From contig NC_084850.1 in NCBI RefSeq assembly GCF_033115175.1, positions 101,867,439-101,931,438 on the forward strand: a stretch of DNA of 64,000 bases, given 5' to 3'. Every line of letters begins with the position of its first letter. The first letter of the stretch is position 1. Positions 10,361 through 21,721 of this stretch are shown in pieces. This DNA is from Lepus europaeus (taxonomy: Eukaryota > Chordata > Mammalia > Lagomorpha > Leporidae). Below the pieces are notes generated by a model. The model had not been told where the DNA came from and made no database searches. It saw only the letters and a list, made by a program, of their open reading frames with translations. The translations under genes and the position numbers were made by a program.

Positions 10361-10771
10361 TCTTCTGCATTTAAGAGCTCACTTTAAAAAAGCAGAATAA
10401 TCTTAGAGTCTGTAATCTTATTCCATCTGCACAGTTCCTCTTTGCTATATAGCATCACAGAGTCACAGGTTCTGGAATTAGGATGTGGACTTCTTTGAAT
10501 TAGAGGTAGCATTTTTCTGCCTACCACGTTCTGCTACGTGCAAAACACATTCACACCATCCTAAGAGCCACGTAAATCTTGGCCCATTACAGGAGACAAC
10601 CAAAACTAGACTGGGGTGTTTAAAAGTTAATCTGATGGTGCTTAGGGGAAAGATGGTGGCGTTTGGAGCCAGGCAGGGGTGGAGACAAGATGACAAGAAA
10701 GGAATCCTCCTTTTCATCTCTGCCTCCTCCTATGTCCCCAGCTTCTCAGCTCTGAGCTCTCTGCCCTCCAG

Positions 10772-11015
10772 GTATCCCTGGGATGGCGTGAGTGTTTCCC
10801 CAGCGATGGACCCATCTGTGACGCTGTGGCAGTTTCTGCTGCAGCTGCTGAGAGAGCAAGGCAATGGCCACATCATCTCCTGGACCTCACGGGATGGTGG
10901 TGAGTTCAAGCTGGTGGATGCAGAGGAGGTAGCCCGGCTGTGGGGGCTGCGCAAGAACAAGACCAACATGAATTATGACAAGCTCAGCCGGGCCTTGCGG
11001 TACTACTATGACAAG
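10772..11015 (+). CDS. ELK1: ELK1 first coding exon (ETS domain, residues 1-70; ATG at 10806)
   Basis: The likely acceptor CTGCCCTCCAG ends at 10771, giving 34 bases of 5'UTR; a closer AG at 10802-10803 is an alternative. ATG 10806-10808 opens [15 protein letters not shown], the known ELK1 N-terminus. The donor is ACAAG|GTAAGG. It holds most of the ETS winged helix, including the two recognition arginines in [10 protein letters not shown]. Confidence 0.95.
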
Positions 11016-14000
11016 GTAAGGCCTCTGACATTGAGGTCACAAGTGTCATTCTCTTGTCTAACATCATATTAAAATGTATTATTTCTTCACCCTTTCTCTG
11101 GGACCTTCAGACTAACTTAATCTCATTTTATTTTCTTGTTTTACTGCTTTGGTTAAAAGCTTTATAATCTTCTCTTACTCCAAAATATTTTCTATTCTAA
11201 TTCCTGGAATCAAAACCTCCCTGAAAATATTATGCTAACCTTTCTTACTTTGTTCTCTGGGACCCATACTTTTTATTTTCTTTCGCTGAAGTCTGAAGCA
11301 GCATATGTAAAGTCAGCTCGACACGCCACCCTTTTGGATTCCCAAAGCAACACTGGTCTGCTCCAGTATCTGTATCAACTGTTTTATTTCATCATCTTAT
11401 TGTCATAGCTGGAATTTTCAATTTTCCACACCCTATCAGACCCTCTGAGCCGCACTACTTTTCCTCTCTCCTTAATATTTATACCAGGCACCTCATTTTC
11501 TTATTTAGATGAAGCCTCCAAAACAGTGTTAACTAATACTCTTTTTCATTCTTCTGAGAAACAAGCCCACCCCGTGACATGCCTGATCAGCACTAAGACC
11601 TCACCAGGGGGCCCACGTTGTGGCACAGCAAACTGAGCCACTGCCTGCGATGCTGGCATCTCAGATGGGCGCTGCTCTACTTCCAATCCAGCTCCCTGCG
11701 AATGCACCCGGGAAAGCAGCGGAGGATGGCCCAAGCCCCTGGGCCCCTGCCAGCCATGTGGCACCACATCGGAATCCCAGGCTCTTGGCTTCGGCCTAGC
11801 CTAGTCTCTGCTTTTGCAGCTATTTGTGGGAGTGAACCAATAGATGGAACATGTCTGTCTTTCTCTCTCTCTCCTCCCTAATTCTGCCTTTCACATAAAT
11901 AAATAAATCTTTAATCAGAAAAAGACTGCCTAGTACCCCCAGACTCCTCTTGCTCCCAGCACGGCCACAGACCTGTGTCGCACCGTTTAGTCATTGGAGG
12001 CATTTATCCTGTTTTCCTAGTGTATTCCTTTAACCCAGATCTCCAAAACAGTGGGGCTACCTCACTGTAGCCTAAGAGACCCCAGAACATCCCTGAAACT
12101 CTCCAGACCGGACCTGTCCTGAAATACCTCAGACATACTTGCCCCTCCCCCAATATTTATACCAGTATTTTATTGTTCTTTCCTAATTGTCAGTTACTTC
12201 ATTTTGTTACCCTTTTGGTTTAAACCTCCACAACTCCACAACAGTTTTTTTGTTCTTGTTTTTTTTACTTATTTGAGAGGCAGAGAGCGAGCGAGCAAGC
12301 GAGAACGCTCCTATCCACTGGTTCACTCTCCAGATGCCTACAACAGCTGGGACCAGGCCAGACTGAAGCTGAGAGCTAGGAATTCAGTCCTTGTCTTCCA
12401 CATGAGTGGCAGAAAGCCAACGACTTGAGCCATCATCCACTGCCTCCCAGGTTGCACATTAGCAAGAAGCTAGAATTGGGAGCAGAGCTGGGACTTGAAC
12501 CAGGGCACCGCTATATGGAATGTGGGCATCCCAACCAGTTTCTAAGCTGCTCCACTGAACCCCTGCCCCCATAATAGTAATAATGAGGCCTCCTTACCCT
12601 GTCCTCTGTAATGGACCTCGGCCTGCTCCACTTCTATGTTAACAGCATTAAATAATCTTCTATATTAGTAATTTGTCATCCCACTCATCTGCATTAATTT
12701 CATCTCTTCCAACATTTACAGCACTCACTCCACTTTGCTGTTATATTGCATTAGCTAGTCTCCAAATCTGTGTCCTGGCAGCCACCCCATAGGCCTGAAC
12801 TTGTTAACCTGCAGACACCCCTGCACCCATACTCCCCTAGAGGGGTTCCATTGTGAACAGGAGCTGGCACAGCTTGGGGAACCAGACAGAGGGAGATGAA
12901 AAGAGAGGGACACTTGGAGGGAGATGGATGGGGAGGAGATTAAAGAAAGCACTGTCGAAGGGAGAAACAGGAGGAATACAGAGACGGATCCGGGGAGGGG
13001 GGAGGGAGGGGTGCAGATACTGACGGGAGATTGAGATGGGTGAAATAGGGGCAAGTAGGAAGAAAGGTGCTAGGAGGAAGACAGCCCCTCCAGCCTCTCC
13101 TCTCCCAGCCACACCGTCCCTCCCCCCTGCCCTTGTCCTTTAAGGCCCTCTGTTCTGGTTTGTCTCTTCCCAGAATATCATTCGCAAGGTGAGCGGCCAG
13201 AAGTTTGTCTACAAGTTCGTGTCCTATCCCGAGGTCGCAGGGTGCTCCACTGAAGACTGCCCATCCCAGCCTGAGGTGTCTGTTGCCTCTGCCGTGGCAA
13301 ATGTGGCCCCTGCTGCTGTCCATGCCACCCCTGGGGACACCGCCTGTGGAAAGGCAGGCACACCCAAGGGTGCAGGGATGGCAGGCCCAGGTGGTTTGGC
13401 ACGCAGCAGCCGGAACGAGTACATGCGCTCCGGTCTCTACTCCACGTTCACCATTCAGTCTCTGCAGCCACAGCCACAGCCACCATCTCATCTTCGATCT
13501 GCCTCCGTGCTCCCCAGCACCACCCCTGGAGGAGCATCAGCGCCCCCCTCAGGGAGCAGGAGCACCAGTCCAAATCCCTTGGAGGCCTGCCTAGAAGCTG
13601 AGGAGGCTGGCCTGCCTCTGCAGGTAAGGACTGGAATATGGAAGTTCGATAAGAGGAGGGATGTACAATTCCCAAATGAGGGGAGTGGCCGGTAAGAGCA
13701 GAGGTGCAGGAGCCCTGCTGCAGGAGATAATGGTGGAAGGAGGGACTCAGATGTGCACTTGGGGAGGTTAGCATTGTGACACAGTGGGTTAAACCCACCA
13801 CTTGCATCCCTTATCAGAGCACTGGTTTGAGCCCCAGCTGCTCCTCTTCCCATCCAGTTCCCTGCTAATGTGCCTGGGAAAGCAGCAATTGATGGCTCAA
13901 GTATGTGAGCCCCTGCCACCTACGTGGGAGACCCGGATGGAGTTCCTGGCTCTTAGCTTCAGCCTGGCCTGGCCTTGGCAATTGCAGCCATTTGGGGAGT

Positions 14001-16225
14001 GACAGCAGATGGAAGATCTCTTTTCTCACTGTGTCTTTCCATCTCTGTCACTCGGCCTTTTAAATAATTAAAATAAATCTTTAAAAAGAAGTCCCCTTGG
14101 AGAAAGGATCGGAGAGGAGAGCTATGCAAATCTTAAGAGGAGGGCAAATAAATGTGCTACAATTCATTGTTACCTACAGGTAACACGGGTTCTCACACTT
14201 TAGTGCTCATCAGGACCACCTGGGAGGGCTTGTTAAACCGCAAATCGCTGGGGCTCACCTGCAGAGTTTCTGATTGCTTGGGTCTGGGGAAAGGCCCAGG
14301 AAATTGCATTCCTTCTTAAAAAATGTTAGTTACTTTAAAAGAGAAACAAAGAGCTGCCATCCTGCAGTTCACTGCCCAAGTGCCCACAGCAACCAAGGCT
14401 GGGCCAAGCCAAAGCCGGGAGCCAGGAACTCAGTCTGGGTTTCCTCCATGGGTGCCAGGGACTCACACATTGAGCTGTTATTTGCTGCCTCCCCGGGTGC
14501 ACATTAGCAGGAAGCTGAATGCGGAGGTGGGACTCGAACCTAGGCACTCGGATGTGGAATGCAGCCGTTGCCTCTAGGCCAAATGTCCATCCCAAGAATT
14601 TGCATTTTTAATAAGTTCCCAGATGAGGCAAGCGCTGCTGGGTCTGTCAAGTAGATTTTTGAGAACCACTGTTTAGTCCATGAGGGGGCAGGGCATCACC
14701 AGCAGTCACACTTGGCTATGGGGGTTCTCACCCCAGGCTCCTGCCTCCGCAGAAATCCCACTTCCTTCGAGAAGTCCCGTGTCCTCCGGGCACGCCTCGG
14801 GCACCAAGTCCCACCTTCCCAGAGAAATCACTGGGTGGCTCACAGAAGAAAGCTGCTTTGCCCAAACCACCTTACTTACACCCTCTGCGCCCACCCCTCT
14901 TCCAGGTCATCTTAACCCCGCCCGAGGTCCCGAACGTGAAATCGGAAGAGCTCGACGTGGAGCCTGCTTTGGGCCGGCCACTGCCCCCAGAAGTCAAAGT
15001 GGATGGGCCCAAGGAAGAGTTGGAAGGCTCGGGGGAGGCAGGGTTTGTGCCGGAAACCACCAAGGCTGAGCCGGAAGTCCCTCCCACAGAAGGCGGGCCG
15101 GCCCGGCTGCCCGCGGTCGTTAGGGAGACTGCGGCGCCGGCGGGTGGCCTGGCGACTTCTAGCCCTGAAATTGCCCAGCCGCAGAAGGGCCGGAAGCCGC
15201 GGGACCTGGAGCTTCCACTCAGCCCAAGCCTGCTTGGTGGGCCGGGACCCGACCGGACCCCAGGCTCTGGAACTGGCTCTGGTCTGCAGGCACCGGGGCC
15301 AGCGCTGACGCCTTCTTTGCTACCTACTCATACATTGGTGAGTGCCTGTGAACGAGGTGGGGCTGGCAGCCAGTTTGGATGGGATTGGCGCTAGGCAGGT
15401 GACTGACAGGTGACCGTGGTCTCTGAAGAGGGTTGAGCCTTGGAGTGTGATTGGCAGCTCTGAGACTTGGCTGGGGGTGGGGCTGAATTGAAAGGCCGGT
15501 CTGGGGACTTTTGTGGGCGGGCCTGAGGGACAGCTGCTCGCCTGGCAGTGGGAACTGTTTCTGCATTGGGGCGTGGCTTATGGAATCTGAGTGGGGCTCT
15601 TTGATGTGGTATTTGCTAATTGGCTTTCCTCTCAGGTATCTGGGTGGGATGTAAGAGTTGGAGGACCCTGAGCTATTGGGATGATGCTTTGTGAGGTTTG
15701 AGGGCAGGATATGGATAGATCCTTGGGGGTGGGTGCTCAGGAGCTGGGAGGGGGTGTCTGTGTAGAGTTTGGGAGTTGTCATGGGCATGGCCTTAGTAGT
15801 TACAGTGTAAGTCCGTGAACTTTTGGAGAGTGACCTTGGGAGTCTGTATAGAAAATTTGTGGTAGGGGTGGGATGAGGTTCCTTCCATTTTCGTACGACT
15901 GCATGCCCTGGGCTCACTGCGACTGCGCCTTCCCTGCAGACCCCGGTGCTGCTGACTCCCAGCTCGCTGCCTCCCAGCATTCACTTCTGGAGCACCCTGA
16001 GTCCCATTGCACCCCGTAGCCCAGCCAAGCTCTCCTTCCAGGTAGGATCCCCTCCCCCCATCTTGGAGAGGGTGAGAGACCCTAGAATTGCCCCCATCCG
16101 TGACGTCTCCCTATTTCTGCCCCCAGTTTCCTTCCAGCGGCAGCGCCCAGGTGCACATCCCTTCCATCAGCGTGGATGGCCTCTCGACCCCCGTGGTGCT
16201 CTCCCCAGGGCCTCAGAAGCCATGA
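10806..16225 (+). CDS. ELK1: ETS-domain transcription factor ELK1, complete, 5 coding exons, 430 aa
   Basis: ELK1 is a ternary complex factor: it binds GGA-core DNA next to SRF at serum response elements and turns on immediate-early genes when phosphorylated by ERK, JNK or p38. Coding exons are 10806-11015, 13174-13623, 14906-15337, 15940-16041 and 16127-16225. All have GT-AG ends, all five are multiples of three (70, 150, 144, 34 and 32 codons plus stop), and every junction falls between codons. The ETS domain is residues about 5-86, with the helix [20 protein letters not shown] before RYYYDK. Residues 148-168 are the SRF-binding B box region. The D-site [10 protein letters not shown] lies in exon 3. 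The transactivation region includes [14 protein letters not shown] (Ser385 and Ser391, equal to human 383 and 389) and the FQFP ERK-docking motif split across the last junction. Human ELK1 has 428 residues. The frame is intact and spliced, so it is not a retrocopy. Confidence 0.97.
11605..11918 (+). repeat. CSINE, full length
   Basis: The head is GGGGCCCACGTTGTGGCACA and the tail AAATAAATAAATCTTTA. It lies in the intron between the first two ELK1 coding exons; the intron DNA between the two SINEs there (11919-12255) shows nothing else. Confidence 0.9.
12256..12568 (-). repeat. CSINE
   Basis: Minus-strand copy: the T-rich end with CTTATTTGAGAGGCAGAG is at the left and the head, ending TGAACCCCTGCCCC, at the right. 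It is an older, more diverged copy. The DNA from 12569 to 13173 is plain intron with a polypurine stretch near 12880-13090. Confidence 0.85.
13174..13623 (+). CDS. ELK1: ELK1 second coding exon (residues 71-220)
   Basis: The acceptor is TCTTCCCAG and the donor GCAG|GTAAGG. It begins [15 protein letters not shown], the end of the ETS fold, followed by the variable linker and the B box segment [20 protein letters not shown] that contacts SRF. It ends with [14 protein letters not shown]. Confidence 0.96.
13763..14085 (+). repeat. CSINE
   Basis: The body has GTGACACAGTGGGTTAAACC, then CTTTTAAATAATTAAAATAAATC at the tail. It lies in the intron after ELK1 exon 2. Confidence 0.88.
14185..14668 (+). 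mobile_element. hAT-Charlie type non-autonomous DNA transposon, split by a CSINE
   Basis: The ends read GGTTCTCACACTTTAG at the left and TTTTTGAGAACCACTG at the right, the standard hAT-Charlie inverted termini. The interior (CATCAGGACCACCTGGGAGG, CTGATTGCTTGGGTCTGGGG, TAATAAGTTCCCAGATGAGG) matches a common MER-type family. A CSINE at 14328-14595 splits it. The exact subfamily is not assigned. Confidence 0.7.
14328..14595 (-). repeat. CSINE, diverged, inside a hAT element
   Basis: Minus-strand copy with CTTTAAAAGAGAAACAAAGA at the tail side and GGAATGCAGCCGTTGCC near the head. The flanking hAT halves are continuous across it, so it inserted later. Confidence 0.75.
14906..15337 (+). CDS. ELK1: ELK1 third coding exon (residues 221-364)
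   Basis: The acceptor is CTCTTCCAG and the donor CATTG|GTGAGT. It encodes the repressive R region with SUMO-type motifs (VKSEE, VKVDGP) and the MAP-kinase docking D-site [10 protein letters not shown], followed by the Pro/Gly-rich run up to LLPTHTL. Confidence 0.96.
15940..16041 (+). CDS. ELK1: ELK1 fourth coding exon (residues 365-398)
   Basis: The acceptor is TTCCCTGCAG and the donor CCAG|GTAGGA. It encodes the core of the transactivation domain, including [18 protein letters not shown] with the two main MAPK serines. Confidence 0.96.
16127..16225 (+). CDS. ELK1: ELK1 last coding exon (residues 399-430)
   Basis: The acceptor is TGCCCCCAG. It begins [12 protein letters not shown], completing the FQFP docking motif, and ends SPGPQKP TGA (16223-16225). 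The stop is followed at once by a proline-codon microsatellite. Confidence 0.96.
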   Translation, partial: FPSSGSAQVHIPSISVDGLSTPVVLSPGPQKP

Positions 16226-16228
16226 CTT

Positions 16229-16338
16229 CCACCAACACCACCACCACCGCCACCACCTCCTCCTCCTCCTCCTCCTCTTCCTCCTCCTCCTCCTCCTCCT
16301 CCACCACTACCACCTCCTCCTCCACCACTACCACCCCC
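16229..16338 (+). repeat. (CCA/CCT)n trinucleotide repeat just after the ELK1 stop
   Basis: About 110 bases are built of CCA and CCT triplets with a few CTT, CTA and CCG. It starts four bases after the stop codon. In the ELK1 frame it would read as a run of about 37 residues, nearly all proline. Confidence 0.9.
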
Positions 16339-17579
16339 TTCTGGGGTCACTCCATCCATGCCCCTGAACTTCTCTCCAGCCAGCCATCTCAAGGAGAAGC
16401 ATAACTCAACTGACAGACTCATGCTCTGGTTGTGGTGGGGTGGGGATTCTTGGGAAGAAGGATCTCGCACTAACTCTTCCACAAAACACACACAACTTCT
16501 GTCTTCTTTGTCAGTCCCCCAGTGGCCGCCCTGACACGTCTCCTACTTCAGTGGTAGGGGCGGTTTATTTATTTATTTTTTGAAGGCCACTGAGAGGAGA
16601 CTGGCCCAACCCTTTTAAGAAGGGTGGTTGAGACATCTCCCCCATGTCCCCACTTTTTTTCGCCTAGACAAGACAATCAGGGTCTGGCTTGAGATGGACA
16701 TTTCTTTATTTATTTCTCAGCCTACCCTTGGGGAGATGAGGGAGCCCTGTCTCCATTTTAGGATGTGGGTAGAAGAGCTAGTTTGTTTTGTTTTATTATT
16801 CCTGGCCGTATCTGGGATCCAGGAAGAATTTGTACCATGTAATGGTTTAGGAGTCTTGACCAAGCAAGAATCACACCTTTGAAATGGGATTTCCACCTCC
16901 TGAGCCTTTCTCTCAGCTTGTCCTATTTTCAACCAACATTGTGGCCAGGGAGGAATGCCCCTTTGTCCTTCTGCCCCCTGAGAAGCCATTCCTTTGTCTG
17001 CCAACCTCCCTGGGGTCCTGCGTGTTACCTCCCAATGGAGGGTTTTTTTGGGGGGTGGTCCCCGTCTGGGGGGCCCCTCCACCCAGTACTCCAGGTCTCC
17101 CTGTCTCCCACCCCTGCCATTTTGATAGTATAATCTATTTTTAAATGGGGCTTTTCAATAGGGGAGAGGGAAGCATCTCTTCCTATATCTGATGGGGTGG
17201 GTGGGAAGGAAGGGATTTTGGGGGGAGGATCTTCCTGTCACCCCCAAGTGTTTATTTTTGATACCAAACATGTATTTTCAGCTCCCTCCCAGCCCCCCAA
17301 TTTCCTGCGGGCGGGTACAAAGGACTCTAAGTGTCCCTGGAGTTGGGAGGGAGAAATGGGGGACATAAAGCCTGTCCTGTCTCAATTCCAGGCTGGAGAG
17401 GGTGGGTTCAAAAAACTCCTGGGCTCACCTCCCGTCAGCACCAGCCCAGCCCAGGCCTGGGGACCTGGGGGTTGGTGATTTGGGGGACGGTGCTACACTC
17501 GTCTCCTCTGTTTGTTTTACTTCCCCAAAATGGACCTTTTTTTTCTAAGAGTCCCAGAGAATGGGGAATTGTTCCTGTA

Positions 17580-17585
17580 AATATA
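17580..17585 (+). terminator. ELK1: Probable ELK1 poly(A) signal (AATATA variant)
   Basis: No AATAAA occurs at the expected end. GTAAATATATATTTTTAAAG near 17577-17596 offers the weak AATATA variant at the point where mammalian ELK1 mRNAs are expected to end. It is tentative. Confidence 0.4.
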
Positions 17586-17917
17586 TATTTTTAAAGGTGT
17601 TGCTGAAGGCTGGTGCCATTTCTTTTCCCTGATGTTGTCAGGACTGAATGTGACAAGCATGATTTTGTGTGAAAGGCCGTGAGGGTGTGGGGCAGAGGTT
17701 GACAGAGAGAAAGAGAGAGAATGAGAATGACAATGACAATGACATCAGGTATCCAAAACAATAGAGGCTGCAAATTGGCAACTGTGTGTAAGAAACATGG
17801 GCAGCTACAATTGTGTGTGTGAGACAGGGGAGGGAGGACAGAAGTTGTGACCACAGACTTTTTTGACAGTGTGTTTATGTGGGAACTCATTAAGACTGAA
17901 CGATTAAGATACTGAAC

Positions 17918-18187
17918 AGGGGGAAGGTGCTTAACCTAGCAATTAGGCCCCAGGTTAGGATGCCTGCAGCCCGCTTGGAAATACCTGGATTCAATGCCCA
18001 CCTCCAATCCTGACTGCACCTTCCTCTGATGCACAACCTGGAAGCAAGTAATTGAGTTCCTGCCACTCACTTAGGAGACCTGAATTGTGTGCCGGGCCCA
18101 GCCCAGCCCAGCCCTGGCCAATGTGGGTATTTGGAGAGTGAGCTGGCAGATGGAAGAACTCTGTCTTCAAATGAATAAAAATCGTTT
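17918..18187 (+). repeat. CSINE, diverged
   Basis: It contains GGTGCTTAACCTAGCAATTA near the head and AAATGAATAAAAATCG at the tail. It is an older subfamily and shorter than the standard copy. Confidence 0.75.
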
Positions 18188-18942
18188 TACGTATATGTCT
18201 GCTATTCGTAAAATCTATCGATGGCAATATTTTTTTGAAATACTGTATAAGAACTTGTGATTGTGTGTACGAAATAATATTTATGAGAAGGGAGTGAGGA
18301 CCAAAGATCAGACGCTATTTGACAGTCTGATGAGCAAGAAACTGGGCAGGAAATGGGTAGGGACTGTCAGGGCCCATGTGTCGGTGAGACACCTCACTGC
18401 ATGTGAGCAGGTGATGCTGAGAAAGGAGTGAATAGTTGTGAAACTGTTAGTGCCAGGCTGGACTAGCGACTAAAGTCACGGAAGCAGCGTACGTGTGAGA
18501 AGAGAGCATGACCAAGACCCAAGAGATGGCTGAGACCCAAGTGACAGGAATTGGGTTTTGTGTGTGTGAAGATGGTTCATGAAAGGCTGAAGGCTGAGAA
18601 ATCGAGGACGAGTGGCTGTGATAGGCAGAGTATAAGAGGTTGTAGTCTTGTGTGACCCTGAGACTAGTGGTAACTGGCTGGACAGTTCCTGCTACAGTCT
18701 GCCTCAGGGTCTGGTAAGACTGAGTGACTGAAAGGGTGTGAGAGAGGACATGAACCATTGGGCAGGGACTAGAAGCACTATCTGGGAAGTCAGTGACTGG
18801 GGAGGGAAATTTGAGAACTGAGCAGCGTTGGAGAATGTGTGTGTGAGTGAAACATTTCCTAGAACTCAATCAGGAAGTGAGAAAATGAGAGTGAATGAGA
18901 TGCTGAGCACCCATGTGATGAGGCTGGAATTGTGCACATGTG

Positions 18943-18964
18943 TACGAGGGGACTTCAGAAAGTT
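18943..18964 (+). mobile_element. Mariner-type terminal repeat scrap
   Basis: GTACGAGGGGACTTCAGAAAG equals the terminal repeat of the mariner MITEs seen at 35.9 and 38.6 kb. A young CSINE follows directly at 18967; a possible far end, AATGTTTGAAAGCC, appears near 19592. Confidence 0.45.
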
Positions 18965-18966
18965 TC

Positions 18967-19262
18967 AGCCGGTGCCGCGGCTCACTAGGCTAATCCTCCA
19001 CCTGCGGCACCGGCACCCTGGGTTCTAGTCCCGGTTGCTCCTCTTCCAGTCCAGCTCTCTGCTGTGGCCCGGGAAGGCAGTGGAGGATGGCCCAAGTGCT
19101 TGGGCCCTGCACCTGCATGGGAGACCAGGAGAAGCACCTGGCTCCTGGCTTTGGATCAGCCCAGCGCGCTGGCTGTGGCAACCATTTGGGGGGTGAACCA
19201 ATGGAAGGAAGACCTTTCTCTCTCTTTCTCACTGTCTAACTCTGCCTGTAAAAAAAAAAGTT
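18967..19262 (+). repeat. CSINE, young subfamily
   Basis: The head is GCCGGTGCCGCGGCTCACTA, with GGCACCGGCACCCTGGG and an A-rich end after CTGCCTGT. It is close to the youngest-looking copies in the window (50.5, 57.9, 60.5 and 63.6 kb). Confidence 0.92.
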
Positions 19263-19269
19263 AATAGAG

Positions 19270-19592
19270 GGGTGGGCATTTGGCACAGTGGTTAGAGCAC
19301 TGCTTGTGGCACCTTCATCCCTTTTCAGAGTGCCTAGGTTTCAGTCCTGGTTCTGCATACCATTCCAGCTTCCAGCTAATGCATCCCCTGGGAGGCAGCA
19401 TGTACTTGGGTCCTGCCACCCACGAAACAGACCTCAATGGAGTTCTTAGCCCCTGGCTTTGGCCTGGTCCAGCTCCAGCTGTTGGCGGGCATTTGGCAAG
19501 TGAACTAGCAGATGGAAGCTCTCGGGCTCACTCACTCTTGCTCCTCCCTCCCTCGACCCCAGTCTCTTAAATACATAAAAATAAAATTAGAA
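19270..19592 (+). repeat. CSINE
   Basis: It starts GGTGGGCATTTGGCACAGTG and ends TAAATACATAAAAATAAAAT. It lies a few bases after the previous copy, in the same orientation. Confidence 0.88.
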
Positions 19593-20025
19593 AATGTTTG
19601 AAAGCCACACACACGAGTATGAGATAAGCAGAGTGTGAGGAAAAAGATGGCGTGCACAACTGACTGTGTGAGTCTTACCAAGAGCCTGGTGGTAATCTTG
19701 AACTTGGGATTGCAGCCAGCAGGAGCAGACTGAGGGAGAATGCTGGTGAGACCAGGTGGTTGACTGCGCCAGCATCAGAGAGTGTGATGGTGCGCGTGCG
19801 TGTAAAACGGTGCAGGAGACTTTAATAGCAGAGTCCCTAAATCAGCACCAGCTGTGTTCAGAGCCGACCGAGAAGAACTGGGAGACGACGTGATGAAGAT
19901 GGAGTCTGATATACCGTGTGGCGGTTTCCACAGGTGAAACTCATGGGGGACTAGGAGTCGACCCCAGGGGCTGTGAGGTGTGAAAAAAAAGGCTTGAGTG
20001 AGAAGGGTTAGGAGAGAAGATGTTC

Positions 20026-20026
<1 letters not shown>

Positions 20027-20095
<69 letters not shown>
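20027..20095 (+). repeat. Compound (GT)n(GA)n microsatellite
   Basis: An uninterrupted (GT) run of about 15 units passes into a (GA) run of about 18 units. It is probably polymorphic. A short (GACC)n run follows at 20336-20351. Confidence 0.95.
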
Positions 20096-20097
<2 letters not shown>

Positions 20098-20559
20098 TTC
20101 ATGAGAAATGAGCGGGGACTGTACATCAGTGACTGTTGGTATAGGTGAGGTCATGGTCATGGCTGTGACATGTTATGAACTGGTATCACTCCGTGAGAGG
20201 AACTGGTAAGAAAATACTGGTGGGGCTGGCCAAATGAGACAAGCCATAAGACATGATTGCATGTTTGAAACTGCTCGGGGAGACTGCAGTGGGCCCGGGG
20301 CTCAGTGACAGAAAATGACTCTGAGTGAGTGAGTGACCGACCGACCGACCGAATGAATATATGAGAGGCTGAGTGATCGAGTGTGGGTGTGAGGCTGTTC
20401 CTAAAAAGACTCCAGTAGAGGCTGCAAATCCACTGGGTGTGTGTGTAGAGATAAAAAGAAAACCTGAAGCAAAAGAAGACCAGGTGGGACAGTGTGTAAG
20501 AGACCACGGATAGAGTGTCACAGACCTGGGACAAAAACCCTCTTCTGTTTGTCCTCTTC

Positions 20560-21720
20560 CTCCACAGGCCCCTCCTGCCCAGTCCCCTGGGCTAGCTCCT
20601 CCCAGTTCTCCAAGGCTTGAAACACTGGAATTCCCCAGAACTTGAAGTACTTTTTATTTCCCGGGTCCTGCCCAAATTTTTACCTCCAACTCCAGACCCT
20701 TCTTAGCACTTACCAGCATCTCTATCCTTATCCCCTATCTCGCCTATCCCTTCTCACTCAAGCCACCTTTCCACATCCCATTTTATTTATTTCGCATATT
20801 GTTCCATTCTGCACATGTTTTCTTGAGCTCCTACTATTTGCTAGTCCCCATCTAATACCCTGAAGACTTAGCGGTTAATAAACCAAGCACAAATTCCTGT
20901 TTTTATGGAGCTGGTATTTAGTGAGACCGACAAGAAAATACATCACATCAGCCAGTGACATGGTAACAGGAATCAGACTCTCCACTCTTTGGTTCAATAA
21001 GGGATCCCATAGTCATTTTACTGCCCAGCCACTCCTCAGTCCTCTTCCACAGGGGATCCCGTGAATATACAGGTGAGGAATGGAGGAAATACTGCCTCTA
21101 ACATTATTATGACCAGGGCAACAAGCGATTATATAAGGCAGCCAGCCAGCCAGCATTGCAGGTTTCCTGGGCAGTTTTGTTTTCACAGGATAACTCGGCA
21201 CTCACACCTGAAGTCGTAGACTCTTAACAAGACCCTTTTGTTCAAAGCACACTCTGAAAGACAGGCTTAGATGAGGAGAGAACAGAGTACAGCTGCAACG
21301 AATACGAATGTTAACACACACCTTATCACCTGTAAAACAAGAGCAGGATTCTCGAGGGATTTGCTTTACTGCTTGACCAGTTTCTTTTATCTTGTTTTCA
21401 TTTGTATCTCTTTCTCTGTGAATATCAAAGAAATGAGGCATTGCCTCCCTATCTTTCTTAGGCTCTTTTTGTTGTTGTTGTTGTTAATTAAAAAGATTTC
21501 TGTTTTTAAAGCCATCTCTGGAATTTTACTCATAAGGGCTTATTTAAAAAAAAAAAAAAGGCAGCAGCAGCAACAACAGCTAGCAGATGTGTGAATCTCA
21601 GCTTTACCTGCATGGAAGATGGGCTGAAGAGGAACTCATTATTGACAGTAAAATAAGGGGCATGGAAAATTATTTGCTGTAGTGAGACTCACAGAAAAAT
21701 AAAGAAAGATCAGTATTAAG
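20560..21720. other. Intergenic DNA between ELK1 and CFP
   Basis: No gene is recognised. At 20815-20960 TTCTTGAGCTCCTACTATTT and AATTCCTGTTTTTATGGAGC resemble the same old mammalian repeat as at 44.6-44.8 kb. An A-run followed by (CAG/CAA)n lies at 21545-21582. Confidence 0.4.
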
Positions 21721-21721
21721 A

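Larger units (their letters stand above)
16226..17605 (+). other. ELK1: ELK1 3' untranslated region
   Basis: This runs from the stop codon to about 17605 as one terminal exon. It includes the trinucleotide run, conserved-looking stretches (CTTCTGGGGTCACTCCATCC) and AT-rich pieces such as TTTATTTATTTATTTTTTG at 16564-16583, which resemble AU-rich control elements. Open frames here are not supported as genes. Confidence 0.7.
17640..20540 (+). repeat. Diverged GTGTGTGAG-rich tandem region, ELK1-CFP spacer
   Basis: A phrase like TGTGTGTGAGA followed by a purine-rich segment and AGTGACTGG recurs at about 17781, 17811, 18251, 18489, 18560, 18647, 18735, 18834, 19669, 19790 and 20430, at uneven 50-100 bp steps. 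Three CSINEs and a (GT)n(GA)n tract interrupt it. It looks like an old minisatellite-like region. No gene is seen. Confidence 0.45.

Noticed and set aside
16213-16491. Glycine-rich minus-strand open frame opposite the ELK1 3'UTR
   Set aside because: It is the reverse reading of the CCA/CCT microsatellite; no start context or promoter.
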